From: Ligula intestinalis
Taxonomy: Eukaryota; Platyhelminthes; Cestoda; Diphyllobothriidea; Diphyllobothriidae
Direction: 5' to 3'
DNA: 64,000 nt
Assembly: GCA_036362985.1 (NCBI GenBank)
Contig: JAYGXS010000002.1
Span: 10,127,643-10,191,642, forward strand
Numbering within the stretch: position 1 is the stretch's first letter; each line of letters starts with the position of its first letter. The position numbers and the translations under genes are program-made. A model generated the notes under the pieces. That model was not told where the DNA came from. It was given only the letters and a program-made list of their open reading frames with translations, and did not search any database. Of this stretch, positions 1 to 11,140 are shown piece by piece.

Positions 1-330
1 ACTACTAGAGACTGTCTGATGGCAGTAGGTGTATATTTCACAGGGGTTGACGGGTTTCAACACAAATATACACTTCAAATTTTGGTCTTTGCCTATAAAC
101 CTTAAATTACTGACATATACCACGATCATAAATTAATTTCTCTGGAGCTTAAAAGCTGCACTTTAAAACCGGTATACCAACCAGAAAGTAGACAGGGAAA
201 GCTGGGGGACCCACTGATGAGCCGGACCTGTCGCAGTTGTGTTAAGCAGTGACAGAATACTGGCGAAACACGTATTTGGCCCTTTTAACAAGTACCTAGG
301 CTGTTAGTATGGTAAGTTACAAAGGCATAG
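1..330 (+). repeat. Interspersed repeat D, copy 1
   Basis: About 290 bp match 8090-8355 in the same orientation. Shared blocks are 'ttgacgggtttca', 'gaaagctggg', 'agcagtgacagaatactgg' and 'tatggtaagtta'. A third, partial copy lies at about 62590-62680. No target duplication or coding capacity is visible and the class is unknown. Confidence 0.7.
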
Positions 331-375
331 AATTATAAACAATTCCGTCTACGAGTAGACGGGATGGCAGCGTAC

Positions 376-564
376 CCGAATAACTTCGGGATCCATGTCG
401 GCGAGATTGACGTCCGCCAAGTCGATCTCACCGTTGGAGGCCAACCGAAGTTTGTTTGAGGAGACCAGATGCGGTGCAGCCGAGGCTCCGGGCACAGCAC
501 CCACCATGCCTCGTCCGCGAACCACAAAGGACATCGGCGAGGGAGGTTTGTGAATGAACCAAAA
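376..564 (-). CDS. GPR158: GPR158/GPR179-like receptor, proximal cytoplasmic-tail exon
   Basis: This 63-codon exon lies between a 'ttattgtag' acceptor (AG at 566-565) and a GTACGC donor. It enters and leaves in phase 0, matching the phase-0 end of the TM7 exon at 1870. The splice gives ...IFAPK-FWFIHK..., and human GPR158 likewise has IPKF at the end of TM7. The exon ends in an acidic stretch, LADMDPEVIR, which resembles the SLDPEDIRDELKKL helix after TM7 in GPR158 (compared from memory). It is the last exon visible; the tail continues beyond the window's left edge. The middle of the exon is Gly/Ala/Ser-rich and would be poorly conserved. Identity rests mainly on the phase match and on the flanking exons. 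Confidence 0.7.
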
Positions 565-1869
565 CTACAATAAGACACACAAACATACCTCTTTAGTAGA
601 CCCACTCGCAGACGTGAAATTCCAAATATGCTCCTAAAACCCGGACCACAATCACCTTGAACCGTACTTTTAAAATCCGGCAAGTCATTGAGAAGCTTAG
701 TGTGAGAAACATGCTCCCAACTTAAAACAATGTGCACAGAGATTCTTTATGGCTTGCAGTAAACAGGACCAGGCCCTTCTAATCATCTTCAAAAATAAAA
801 AACAATCAGAGGAATGTAGAGAAACACTTGGCTACTGAAACGTATGAGGAGAATTTTTTAAAAGGGAACCTAAAACGGTTTGGATTGCAGCAGTTCTTGT
901 CCTCTGGAACTTCACTACCTGAACCTAATTTTTATTCTTCCACAGTTCCCGGCAGTAATTTTACAAACACATTTCTCCTTACACAAGTTACGAAAACAAC
1001 CAAAAATAAACTAGACGAATTAAATTACAAATACTGCAGTCCCTGATTGGTTTTTAATTTCACCTGAGAATGAAGTTTTCTTTAAAACTATGACCGTGTA
1101 AATGTCGCAGGCTATGGCGTCCACCATGTGTCCCCCGAAGTGGGCACAGTACCCGTGACTTGTGCTGCACGTATCGCCTCCTCTCCTCCCTCAATCAGTT
1201 GACTCCTCTAGCAAGACTAGGTCCAGACAAAAGAGGCAGGCTCGCGCTGGGTGACTGCGAAAATTGGACCATCCGTTTACGCGCGCCACGCACAAGACTT
1301 TGTCACCAACCGTGGTGATACAGCCTTTTACAGAGAGCGACATATGTGAGAGCACCATAAAGGCCACAATAAAGAGCCATGCAACCTGAATGTCAGTCCG
1401 CCAGCTACCCACCCCAGGTAGTGACAACTTTTCGAGCAGAGTCGCGACCTTTAGCGTGTCGCAAGGACTTTTGGCTCGCAGCATGACTCACAGCGACACA
1501 CAGTGGCTGTGAGATGTGAGCCATTCACAACGACTAAGTCGGTATTCGCAGTGTATACGCACACGGAAAAGAGCTGCATAAAACGCGAGTCGCGAGCATG
1601 AATGTTTAGTCGCTAAAGATGAGTGAATGACAAGAACACCCGAAACATCCCGGTGAACGCCCTTCCTTCTTCGGGTACGCACCAGTCACTACACGCGTAC
1701 ACAAACGCGATTTCAAAGTGCGTTTTCAGGTCTCACTTTTCAGGAGAGTTTTGACAAACACGACACCAGTACAGCTAGACCAGTGTCTATGCCTGGTTTT
1801 TGGTTTCTTTTTCTACCAGAAGGGGAATTGACTTGGTTTTAGGGACTGCAGAGATGCGAATGCGCTTAC
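565..1869 (-). other. Intron of the GPR158-like gene
   Basis: Intron of about 1.3 kb between the TM7 and tail exons. I see no credible exon or recognisable mobile element in it. Short open frames at 828-1046 (+) and 1191-1682 (-) have no splice signals or family resemblance. Confidence 0.55.
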
Positions 1870-1975
1870 CTTCGGTGCGAAAATAAGAGCAATACTCAGG
1901 GACACAGTCAGGTGACAGCGAATGAAATAGATGAGAAAGATGACATCTGGATGCACCGAATACCAGATAAAGTGT
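1870..1975 (-). CDS. GPR158: GPR158/GPR179-like receptor, TM6 end to TM7 exon
   Basis: This 106-bp exon has a strong acceptor (long T tract, then 'gttttag', AG at 1977-1976) and a GTAAGC donor. Its reading, HFIWYSVHPDVIFLIYFIRC followed by HLTVSLSIALIFAPK, lines up with the end of TM6, extracellular loop 3 and TM7 of human GPR158. There the matching stretches are RFVLAS...DWMLMLYF and HTHLTVTVTIGLLLIPK. The HLTV core and final PK are the clearest anchors. The exon starts with the last base of a split codon and ends in phase 0, which fits the next exon at 564. The receptor is a seven-helix class C protein of the plasma membrane; in vertebrates GPR158 binds RGS7-Gbeta5 rather than acting as a typical G-protein activator. 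The exon carrying TM5 and most of TM6 should lie between 1976 and 6372 but was not found. Confidence 0.85.
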
Positions 1976-2139
1976 CTAAAACGAAACAAAAAGTTAAAAA
2001 TTAAAATTGAAGGAGAATTTTGACAAGCATGCAGATGACTGGAATGTAAGAATTTTAACAATACCCAATGGTTTATGTGTAGCCCATTGCATTTTTGGTA
2101 GGAATTTCATATGAGCCTTCAAACAGGGCACAGGAACGC

Positions 2140-2345
2140 CCCGCTTAGGTAAAAAAGGCGGCTGTGGGCAAAGCTGCGGAATCTATCCTAGTCCTAACGC
2201 TAACATTAACGTAAAACTAATCCTAACTTCAACCCTACCCTAAATGCAACTCGTGCAGCTGATACAAAGTTAGCAAAATGGTAGCGTCAACCTTAACCTT
2301 AGGCCTTATCCTAAACATAACCCTAACCGTGAGCATTAATCTTCA
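2140..2345 (+). repeat. Degenerate CCCTAA-type telomere-like tract
   Basis: The tract holds many 'cctaac', 'ccctaccctaa', 'aaccttaacctta' and 'ataaccctaaccg' units in poor register. It reads as decayed CCCTAA repeats, the complement of TTAGGG. It lies just before the Penelope-like remnant at 2440. Confidence 0.55.
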
Positions 2346-2439
2346 GTCTCTGACGATGGGCGAACGACAATACCAGCCAAAATGTCAGGCATATAACAAA
2401 CCTCTCCTGGTGAACGCTTTTCCCGATAAATTTATGAGG

Positions 2440-3010
2440 TAACGTCCCCCAAAATGGGACGCACCGACGGCTGAGAAAAGGGACTTTTTCTCAGATTGCC
2501 TTTTCGAGGGAATCCAGTAGGCAAACTTATACAACTTCGCTTGAACGCTGCTATCGCGCGCACGCTTCCAGCAATAAGAATAAAATTAGCCTTTTCAAGC
2601 ACTCCACTTCTTTGCCTTGAAGACAAGGACAGACTCCCGGTCCAGCCCTCTTCAATGTGCACCCACGCCTTTATATACTCCTGTAAGGCAGTTTATATTG
2701 GTCGAACAACTAGGCAGCTATCCCAGGGCATGCGAAAACACCATCCTACTTGGAAAAACAGTGGCGAGGTAAATTCGATATCAAGCACGATTTTGGCTCC
2801 CTTGGTTGATAGCGGTCATTGGTTAGAAGTAAACCAAGCGTTTCGAGTCATGTGTAAGGTGCCGGTGAAAAAGACCAAGTTCCTGCGTCAGGCGATACTT
2901 GCAACGACGGAGGCAGTCGTCATACGGCTAACTAACCCGATTTCATACACACAGAAGGCATTTGTACAGACACTAAGGCTCCCGTGGCCGAGGACCGAGT
3001 CAAAATGCGT
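2440..3010 (+). pseudogene. Penelope-like element remnant, GIY-YIG endonuclease region
   Basis: An open reading of about 170 residues keeps the C-terminal endonuclease layout of Penelope-like elements (PLEs). It has KDRLPV, then AFIYSCKAVYIGRTTRQLSQ (GIY-YIG-type core with the IGRTTR block), then KHHPTW and a later LRQAILATTEAVVIRL...LPWP stretch. The family normally shows REHxPxW and LRQRILATAEAIxIRLxNP, so most diagnostic positions survive with substitutions. No reverse transcriptase domain is contiguous with it, so this is a 3' fragment. It lies inside an intron of the GPR158-like gene, in antisense orientation. The antisense frame at 2888-3145 is a shadow. Confidence 0.75.
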
Positions 3011-3129
3011 CCACACACTTCCGCAATTCGGCGACGAGGCAGCAATAACATTTATCCCCACGCCATCTATCCCGTCGCGAGACCATAACACAATGCGTTC
3101 TGACGCCTCCCAACACGACAGGAGATAGG

Positions 3130-5570
3130 GACGACGGGGTGACATAATCTAATTGTCGGACCCTCCCACTCTCGAATCCCTAACTATGACCAGAATCTGA
3201 CCCTTTGATCCCTGAACCCCTCTCCCATAAATACTACTGATTGGCTGCTTAAATTTTTATTAACTCTACCCTCCCTCATATTATTGTATTGGCTTGATGA
3301 TGAATAATCGAAACTTAAATTCCTGAATACATATTTGGGTATTATTACTGAACATTACCCTAACCATAAACCTACCTATATTTTCCCAAGAAAATGGCGC
3401 AAGAACACATGTATTACGAATATCTCCTGTTCTGATGGTCTCTCTGAGGGGCCATATAAGTAATTGTTAACAAAGGTGTTAAGACCCATGAAGCCGCCAT
3501 GTGGTACAATGGACGCTCAAGAGACCAAGGGATAAAAGTCTGTTGGATGTATCTATAAGGCGAGTGTCAATACTCTGTCGATATAAAATGCAACGATTAG
3601 CACTCTGTTTGTCTTGCTTCTCAAATAAAAATAAAAAACTGACCGCGTCAGGTAGAGCGCTCCGGAAACCACAAGTTCGATTATAAGGGCAATTGTGATA
3701 CAACGGTTCTCCTGATACTCCGAGGGGGCGGACCATATTAACCGGGAGTAGTGTACTCCGACCGAGAGAATGAGAAATTCACCTGAAGCCGAAAAAATAG
3801 GGATTGGCTCGTAAAATAATCTAAAAAATCTATCGGAAACAAACGCTGAGAGTGATCCTCCCCTAAAGAGACAACCGAAGCAGCCATTTTCTAAGGCTTT
3901 TCATTTTTTGTAAGATAGCAGCCTACGCAGAGGATAAGGACCAAACAATCAGCGTGAAACTGAACATTGGATTATAGTTTTGGCAGAGGTATCATTGGTA
4001 GTGCACCTTATATACGCATAGCCGCAGTCTTGTGTCTTACCTGTAACTGCGCAGTTGCGTCATGCAGGGAGTGGGCAAAAGATTAACCGCAATTATGTAG
4101 TTAGCTATGCACAACTACCAACTTATTTTTTAATACATAATCCTAAACCCGACCCTTGACCCAACCCTAACCGTAAGAGCGCTGCTAACGATACTGTCAA
4201 CAGAACTCTCCTAGCAGACTTCAACAGTGATCACATTTAACTAATGAAACCGACCGGCTGCTGCATTTCCTGGCTTTTTACAGCGGTAGGCTTCAGCGTC
4301 ATGCAATCTCGTTTGGCAATTTTAAGACACAGTGGGGAATTAATAAAAAAATAGGGTTAAAATCAGGATAGAAGTCTCGTGCCAAGCGTACTGATTTCCT
4401 CTCTTCGGAGGAGAAAGGTGAACGAAAACGTCTAGCCAACTTCTAAGTCAGATAAAAACCTTGTTGACTCATCTCAAAGATCGAAGTTCAATCACCGTTT
4501 TGCGCATGTTCAACCGTCGTATCCACCGTGTGCTTCAGAGCAAGGGGGCTCAAGGACGGTGACTTGTGCACGCATTCGTTTTAAGTGATATAAGACTTGC
4601 GACGTATATATCGCACTTCCTCTTCCTTCACCCGGCGGTGCTTGGCATCAAGACTGGAGGCGGGATCGGGTGCAGGTGCGGCTTGAGTCGGCACCTAGGC
4701 GTGTCACAATACCCGCCCCCACCCTCCATGTTCGGCAATTGGTATGGGAGTGCAAGCGGAATAATGCCTGCCCTGTCCTGTTCTGATCTTATTTCCGGGC
4801 TGATCCAGCTCAGCCACCACGCGGCACGTTTTAGGGGTAAGTATGTTATGTAAAGTCTACAGAAATGTAAGGTGGCACCTCTTTCGTTTTATTTGTGCAT
4901 GTCTAGCTCACGAGAGTAAGGTTCTGCGCCAATTTATGCCACCTACGATCACAAATTACACAGAGGCAGTTGAATAGGTGTACTCCGGGCGTTGAAATGG
5001 TCAAAATGTTTTCTTTTTAACCTCATAATTAAAATGACATCAGAACGTACCAGCCTGTCTATGGGGGCAGAATAAGAGCCAAAACTGATTGAAGTTCCTA
5101 ATTACTATGCAAAGTACTGAAATAATTTGGTTTGGGGTTAGACGCAAGATGTTTTGAGTTCCTCGCGAACTTCTCCGCACTGAGGATTCAACTGCCTGAT
5201 CTAGCCGTCCGTAAGACAAGTTGTAGAGTGAATTAGCCGCACCGAAAAGACTAATAGATTATAGCTAACTGTAGTACATACATTTAGCTAATATTCTGGG
5301 GTGGATTAACGGAATTCAAGAGATCTGACCCGTTGGGTGGGTTGCGTACGGGGACTCAGATACTGTCTTAACTGCTTAATCTACCTCAATTCAGTGGCTG
5401 ACTTTGGAGAGTCTTCCTGACACCAACCGCACAGCGGCTAGTATTGCCGCTAGTATTGCCGGCAAAGCAACTAAAAAGTCATACTACCCGCCTAAGACTA
5501 CTAGCCGCTATGGCTGGTGTCAGGGCCCAAGAATTGAGGCCCACAGTAGGGCAGAGAAGGAAAAGTGAGT
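3130..5570. other. Intron sequence without recognised exon
   Basis: About 2.4 kb of the GPR158-like intron. It holds scattered CCCTAA-like bits (3355-3375, 4140-4175) and AT-rich DNA. I looked on the minus strand for the TM5-TM6 exon, which must begin with two bases completing a Gly codon and end two bases into an Arg codon. I did not find a convincing one. Confidence 0.5.
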
Positions 5571-5574
5571 TCCG

Positions 5575-5810
5575 TTAGCGGCCAGGTGAACGTTCATCAA
5601 CGAGTGTCAATATCTCCTGACCTACACCGGGAGGACGGCGAGCTCGTGCCTCAATGGCTAGAGCGTTAGACTTCTGATCAAAAAGATCGCGAGTTCGAGC
5701 CTTGGTTGGTTCACCACTTGGGACAGGGTATGACGTGCTGATGACGGTTAATAAACCTGAAATGACCATTCCAGTCTCCCCTGTCTTTACAGACAATACC
5801 CCATCTGCGC
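5575..5810 (+). mobile_element. tRNA-derived SINE (family S), full-length-like copy
   Basis: A tRNA-like head has 'tgcctcaatggctagagcgt' (A-box region) and 'gagttcgagcc' (B box). A conserved body follows: 'gggtatgacgtgctgatgacgg', 'taataaacctgaaatgacca', 'ttccagtctcccctgtcttt'. The same body recurs at 12640 (-), 46455 (-), 52155 (-), 53215 (+), 55375 (-) and 63850 (+). A and B boxes are the internal RNA polymerase III promoter of tRNA-derived SINEs. Confidence 0.8.
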
Positions 5811-5811
5811 A

Positions 5812-5925
5812 TGACCATGACTATGCTATTCTCACCTGTGATTAAGGATTCCCGAGGGAATCCGAAACGTCAGGCAAATAAAACTCTTGTCCCAGTGATC
5901 GCATCCTCTTCTTCTGAAATACTAT
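5812..5925 (-). repeat. Hairpin-repeat family H, half-element
   Basis: This matches the arm of the large palindrome at 17893-18112. It reads 'ggattcccgagggaatcc', then 'gaaacgtcaggcaaataaaa', then 'gtgatcgcatcctcttcttc'. Other half-copies are at 7443-7535, 19868-19950, 28903-28990 and 37373-37465. Confidence 0.7.
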
Positions 5926-6372
5926 TTGTCGATACATTGGCCGAAATAGGGACAGAGAGCGTACCCTGAAGTTTCATCTTTCACCACGTTTGCCTCAGAT
6001 TAGGCATGTTACCAAACTATGCACAGGCGCTTGGAGTATAGCAACCATAGACTACAACGAAAGAAGAAGCAGAGAACCTGACCGCCTGCCCAAGTGTACG
6101 CGACCAGCTGTCTGGCCCCAGCACGTGGCAACCGAGCATGTGTCCACTTAAGGGCGTGCAGACTCCCCGTCCGTGGTGGCGCGTCGTCATAGTGACGCAG
6201 CACAACAACAATTACCCGCAACAACCTATAAAAAGTAGAGTAAGGTAAGGTAGGAAGAGCAATAATGAAACGAGACGGCAGGACAAATCAAAGTACAGTA
6301 TGCCTCTGCCAAACGATGGGGCGGAAGTGAGAAGGGAAGACGGATGGGGGGGGGAGGGGGCGAGAAGCTTAC

Positions 6373-6872
6373 CCAGCTCGACCACAATGTCCCACGAGAG
6401 TGCCCGACAGACGCGAAAGTACTGAAAGTGTACAGAGTTTTTGCTCGCAGCAGCAGTGCTGTCCTCTTCCACAGCTGTGGCATTAGAGGGCGTCGTTGAA
6501 AGGCCGTCGGCTGAGGAGGTAGTGGGCGATGGCGAAACAAAGGGCGGGGAAGTAGTTTCAGGCAGAATGGGGTTCTGCAGCCGTCCCCTCAAGAGCATGC
6601 TCAGGTGCGGCTCTGAACCCAGGTTGGCCAAGACGACATCACGACTGGTAACAGCCGTGGTGCCCAGTCGTCCGGCCGTCGTCACGCCGTCTCCGCTGCC
6701 CGCGGCTGAGAAGTAGACCCAACGGCTGAAACGGGTGTAGTCGAGGTTGACGGCCGTCCAAGCCACCATGTAGCCGGCCACCACTGCGATAAAGCAACCC
6801 AGATACTTAAATAAGTCCTTGTCTCGCACGTGAACGCGGTGGGCTTTTCGAGACTGGAAGCTGAGCAGTACT
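6373..6872 (-). CDS. GPR158: GPR158/GPR179-like receptor, TM4-long ECL2-TM5 start exon
   Basis: This 500-bp exon follows a textbook acceptor ('tttttccttctctag', AG at 6874-6873) and ends at a GTAAGC donor. It enters in phase 2. Joining AG from exon 8587 gives KLYR-VLLSFQSRKAHRVHV, matching KLHRVLKVFLSRTAQRIPY of human GPR158. TM4 follows (YLGCFIAVVAGYMVAWTAV). An extracellular loop 2 of about 105 residues comes next, rich in Ser, Thr and Pro and with one NAT sequon. Last is FRVCRALSWDIVVEL, equivalent to FNMCLIDRWDYMTAVAE, where the Cys is the conserved loop-2 cysteine that pairs with TM3. Human loop 2 is roughly 35 residues, so the insert is large. The exon leaves in phase 1 and the following TM5-TM6 exon is not located. 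A shadow frame lies opposite. Confidence 0.88.
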
Positions 6873-8586
6873 CTAGAGAAGGAAAAATGAGACAGTTCAG
6901 ACTCCAAGACAACAGGGAATATAGCAGGTGAGCCAATTCATGATTAAAATTGGAGTTGGTCTCTTTAGCTTAATCTGATGAGTGGATTTGATGTTGAGAA
7001 GGCCTTTTAGCAAGGAAAACTGCCTGTTTAATTCAGTTTATTTAAGGGTTAGAGGCAGAATTTTGGTGAAATCGGAGGTTACCGGACATTGAACGTGTTC
7101 CCCGTGCTAGTTAGTATGACAGAATCAAACGTTTTATTTTGATGCATTGCGCTATAAGTGATCACCAAGATCAGAAAGAAAAGTTTAAAATATATCACTC
7201 GTAGAACCGGAAGATCTAGTCTAAAATTGATGAAAACAAGGTGAAGGCAAGTTTAAGGAGTCGCAATCTTTTATAGAAACAAAAAAGAAATAAAGTCCTA
7301 AAAGCTATTTTTTTCGCTAATATGTAGAGTTATTTTGTCACATAACGCTGTAAAATAAGTTTTACCGCATCGAAGTTCTAGTTGAAGCAACAATCCCAAG
7401 CAACTAAGTCGAATAGTCTGTCATGTAAAATTATGGTTCTTGAGAAGAAGAAGATGACTCAATCGCTGGAACACCACTTTTATTCACCTGACGTTTCGAG
7501 ATCCGTCGCGGAGTCATCATCAGAGACATGAGCAGAAAGCAATTACAGATATGGTACTTTTGTTAATTATCAAAACTTTCTGGTTTTTAAAGAGCATTAT
7601 CAAGCATTCAAATCAACCTACGAGGTGGTGAGTTATCTGATCATTTCAACTGTAATCAAGTGACTTGTGTAAAATGTAATTGGTTTCAAAACACTCAAAG
7701 AAACTCGAAACCCCGCAGACCTTATCGAAATTCAAGATTTCAGACGATAAGGAAGTGAAAGCGCACATCCCAAGGTTTGGTCGACGCCGTAAAAGTAGCA
7801 GTTGAGTAATCCCACAGCTCTGTCTGCGCAGGATGTAACTTTAAAATTAATTGGATTTTAATGAACTCTACAATGAGTTCAGCTTTTAAATTTTCTTAGA
7901 AATTAATTTCTGTTCGTGGTGTACATAAGTATAGTTAAGTTCTATAGGCACAAACCGAAATGTTAAGTGTATATTTGGACTGGAGCCCGTCCCCCACTAC
8001 GTTATATACACCTGCTGCGAACAGACAGACTGTAGTAGTATATATTGATGTTGTTGATATTAAAGTTGTAACGTACTAGCTCAAAGGCCCAGACAGTTGT
8101 TGACGGGTTTCAGCCAAAATTTACATTAACAAGTTCGGTCTACACCTATAGACCTTAAATATGCTGACGCATACCGCGAACGGAAATAAATTTCTAGGTA
8201 AATTTAAAAGTTGAACTTTCAAATCCGATATATCAAACAGAGAAAGCTGGGAGACCCACTGATTAGCCGGACTCCTCACAGCTGTGTCTAGCAGCGGCAG
8301 AATACTGGTTAAACACGTATCTGGGCCTTTTAGCTAGTACCCGGGCTATTATAATGGTAAGTTAAAGTATCTACAATGAGTACTCTTCTGTGCTGTCAGA
8401 CCCCAATGATTCACTCCAGCTCATATGGTGCGCTATTCCAAAAGTCTGCAAGAGTCCTTAACTGTTGCAAGCGACGACTTCCACCGCGTGTTTCACCGCG
8501 TGGTGGGTACAGCCGGTAACTTGAGCGTGAAGTAGTTCATAATGCTATGCATAGTAAAGTAAGCCGTAAAAGTGCAAGTGAATTAC
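6873..8586 (-). other. Intron of the GPR158-like gene with repeat fragments
   Basis: Intron of 1.7 kb. It carries a family H half-element at 7443-7535 (+; 'gaagaagaagatgactcaat', 'cctgacgtttcgagatcc') and repeat D copy 2 at 8090-8355. The rest is AT-rich and I see nothing else in it. Confidence 0.6.
8090..8355 (+). repeat. Interspersed repeat D, copy 2
   Basis: It aligns with 1-330 in the same orientation. It keeps 'ttgacgggtttcag', 'gaaagctgggagacccactg', 'agcggcagaatactgg' and 'tataatggtaagtta'. The two copies are 8 kb apart and do not carry TG...CA ends, so I do not call them LTRs. Confidence 0.7.
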
Positions 8587-8696
8587 CTGTAAAGCTTCAC
8601 AATCAGGACCCCGTACATCAGAGCAAAGCCAATTTCACGCAGCCAGGAGAGAAGTATGCACACGAGGTCATTGGGTCGGAAGTACATCACAATTGA
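8587..8696 (-). CDS. GPR158: GPR158/GPR179-like receptor, TM3 exon
   Basis: This 110-bp exon lies between a 'gaccttcag' acceptor (AG at 8698-8697) and a GTAATT donor. It reads SIVMYFRPNDLVCILLSWLR then EIGFALMYGVLIVKLY plus AG of an Arg codon. Human GPR158 has ILYF...TFRCILLRW, GFA...YGT and LKLHR here, so this is TM3 including the conserved Cys before the helix. It enters in phase 0 after the TM2 exon (9811) and leaves in phase 2, which the next exon (6872) completes to Arg. Two independent phase matches and strong motif agreement make this one of the safest calls in the window. Confidence 0.9.
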
Positions 8697-9044
8697 CTGA
8701 AGGTCGAGCAAGTGCGAGGGAATCGTAAAATAAAAAAATAAATGTAAAATGTTTATGCTACTACTACTACTGACTAAAAATTTGCCCGAAGGATTCTAGT
8801 GCTGGTACTATTACTGACGCTAATATTTGGTCAGGGCACGACAATATAGCCCCCGCAATACAGGTGGTCTTGAGTTAAATTTCCGGCGAGATGAGGGTTA
8901 GGGTTAGGCGTTCCCTCTTAAATAAACGCCGAAAAGACTCAAAAATGTTTCTTATAGTGCAAGGTCCCCTTTTTATCGTCTGATGAGTTCTAACGTCAGT
9001 TAGAGGCTGTGATAAGCATTCGTGATCACCGCACAGAGATTTGA

Positions 9045-9226
9045 ACTTCAATAGACGCTCTCTGGGACCACTATTTTATTTGCCTGACGTTTCGGACTCT
9101 CACTCGAGACCATTGTCAAGGAATGAAATCGTACAACTCACTGCGTGATTAAATCAGCACTGCCGGGAGTGAGAGTCTGAAACGTCGGGCAAAGAAAATA
9201 TTGGTCCCAGAGAACGTTCTTCCTCC
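9045..9226. repeat. Imperfect inverted repeat, family H related
   Basis: The left arm (about 9051-9105, 'tctctgggaccactatttta', 'tgacgtttcggactctcac') is the reverse complement of the right arm (about 9168-9224, 'gtgagagtctgaaacgtcgg', 'attggtcccagagaacg'). A spacer of about 60 bp lies between them. The arms share 'gcctgacgtttcgga' with family H. Confidence 0.75.
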
Positions 9227-9229
9227 TTC

Positions 9230-9810
9230 TATTTAATTACCTGGGTCTCGCATATTTTCGACCATTACAATAGACGCGTCTTCGTCGCGTTCCCACCCGC
9301 CCTCATGGCGGCCAGTGTCTGCTACACCGATCTCCCTGCGGTGGATCTATCTCCCCTCCTCTCCATCTGCGTTTTTGATGACGGAGCAGCCCCTCCCGAC
9401 CATGCTGCTCGGACTCGTCCTCCTCGCCACCCGGATTGAGGCGGAACTCCTGATCCAACAAGGGCTACTAGCCAGCCAACCGCCAGTAGATGCATACTGA
9501 TTTCAAAACAGTGTGGGTTAAGGAAGCAGAAGGTAACTGTTAAGGTGACTGTGATATTGACTTTGGAAAAGTGTTCCATTAAAATTGGATATTTGTGCTT
9601 ACTTCAATGACGCGAAACGAGACTGGCTGTTCCTCGCAATTCAAAGACGGCGTCCGCACCGACAGGGTATAATGGTTAATTCAGCAATATGAACGCACTC
9701 ACGATTAATAAGTCAATATCCGTTCGTTTCTCGTTAAACATCTGTGAGTTTTAGCTTATCAACAGGGCAGAAAATAGGCAAGACTTTTAAGGTTGGTAAT
9801 GACAACTCAC
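9230..9810. other. Intron segment with a short GC-rich open stretch
   Basis: Intron of the GPR158-like gene. At 9290-9500 the sequence is locally GC-rich and open in more than one frame, but no splice signals or family match are visible. I leave it uncalled. Confidence 0.4.
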
Positions 9811-9879
9811 AGTGCAGTAGAGGAGTATGGCTCCGGCAAGAAATAGCTCAAGAAACAGCCAGTTTGCTGCTTTGAAAAT
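9811..9879 (-). CDS. GPR158: GPR158/GPR179-like receptor, TM2 exon
   Basis: This 69-bp (23-codon) exon has a 'ttctcttttag' acceptor (AG at 9881-9880) and a GTGAGT donor, phase 0 on both sides. It reads IFKAANWLFLELFLAGAILL then YCT. Human GPR158 has SIRASGLxLLExILFGSLLLYF at the same place, so Ala-Ser/Ala-Asn, Leu-Glu and Gly-x-x-Leu-Leu-Tyr are shared. Spliced to 18703 it gives ...RLRRTR-IFKAANW, and to 8696 it gives LLYCT-SIVMYF. Both are continuous with the family. Confidence 0.87.
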
Positions 9880-11140
9880 CTAAAAGAGAAACAAAACAGA
9901 ACTCTCTGTATGACTTTTATGGAATAGCTGTGCGTGTACACCTCGAAACAAAAATCTCTCAAGGTCACAATTATCTTTGGGTGATGTGAGCAAAAGAGTC
10001 AATGATCAAAGTAGGTGCTTAGACCACCAGGGAAAACACACTAAGCCCTGTTAGAAATAAAAGGTTATTTGATGGGCTTACGATGCAGATTTCTATAACA
10101 ACCGGAGAAAACAGATCGGAAACTAAATAAGCACTTCCCAACAGTAGTGCGGTAGCGACCGTTCCTGCGCGCAGCATTAGACAGTATATAATATGGCCAT
10201 AGTTACTGTAGCTCGCTGTTCAGCGAAACACGACTCTGAAATTCATCATGTCAATGTCATATTCGGATTTATTTGCTAGTAGCTGCGTGTTCGGACTTGG
10301 CCGACGTGGCCGAAGTATGTGTGCTTAAGTCCGCTTAGTCATCCACTGATGGTCCATTTTCCTCGTCCCACCCTGTGCCCACGTGCTTTGTACCTTATGT
10401 CCTGACGTCTTGACCTCGTTGACTACTTTCCCATTCTTTGGCACACTGCAGTCTTGATTTCTGTGACCTTATTCATCCCGTTCCACGGTTTTTGCTCCCC
10501 GCACCATGCCCTTATTTGCTCCAGCGTTCTTTGCTTCCTGCCCCGTGTGCTTATTCCCTTAAAAATTGGTAGCAATGCGTCTGCGTCATTCACACGACTG
10601 CTCGTCCAGGCACGTCAAATGCATGTACATCGACCATCCATTCGTTTTCTACCTCAGATTTTTCTACCTATTAAGCACTGTTAATCTTACTGTTTATCTC
10701 TGTAGGAGCACATCACACCCCGAGTTATCCCGACTATCTTTTGACATATCTTCTGACCTTGGGTGCGTCTACTATTCAGGTGGCGAAACTAGCACTACAC
10801 TACGAAAAGCCACCAATATTAACAGCGACTATAAGACGAATTTGGCTGGTTTAATGGGACACGAGGAGTTCCGTGGGTTGCAAGGACTGCAGAACTAATA
10901 ATAAAAATATGCCAGCGGTAGTATGATAGGGAAGCCTGACTTAAGGAGAGGGACGCATAGAACAACCTCAGGGAGTAAAGACGTCGCCCTATTGCCCTTT
11001 GAAACACCCACAGGCAAGAGTCAGGTATGTGACTTCACTAAGAAAACGATAACTTAAATACAACCCTAATGCCAATCATGGCCATGACATAACCATAACC
11101 TTTCTGCTGCAAGTCTTTAAAAAAAACGAAAACCTAACCG
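9880..11140. other. Intron segment, no recognised feature
   Basis: This is the start of an 8.8-kb intron between TM2 and TM1 exons. Two overlapping plus-strand open frames at 10454-10898 show no family features. I see nothing supportable here. Confidence 0.4.

Noticed and set aside
1..8355. Repeat D copies as LTRs of an 8-kb retrotransposon
   Set aside because: The ends are not TG...CA, no gag or pol lies between, host exons lie between, and a partial third copy occurs alone at 62590.
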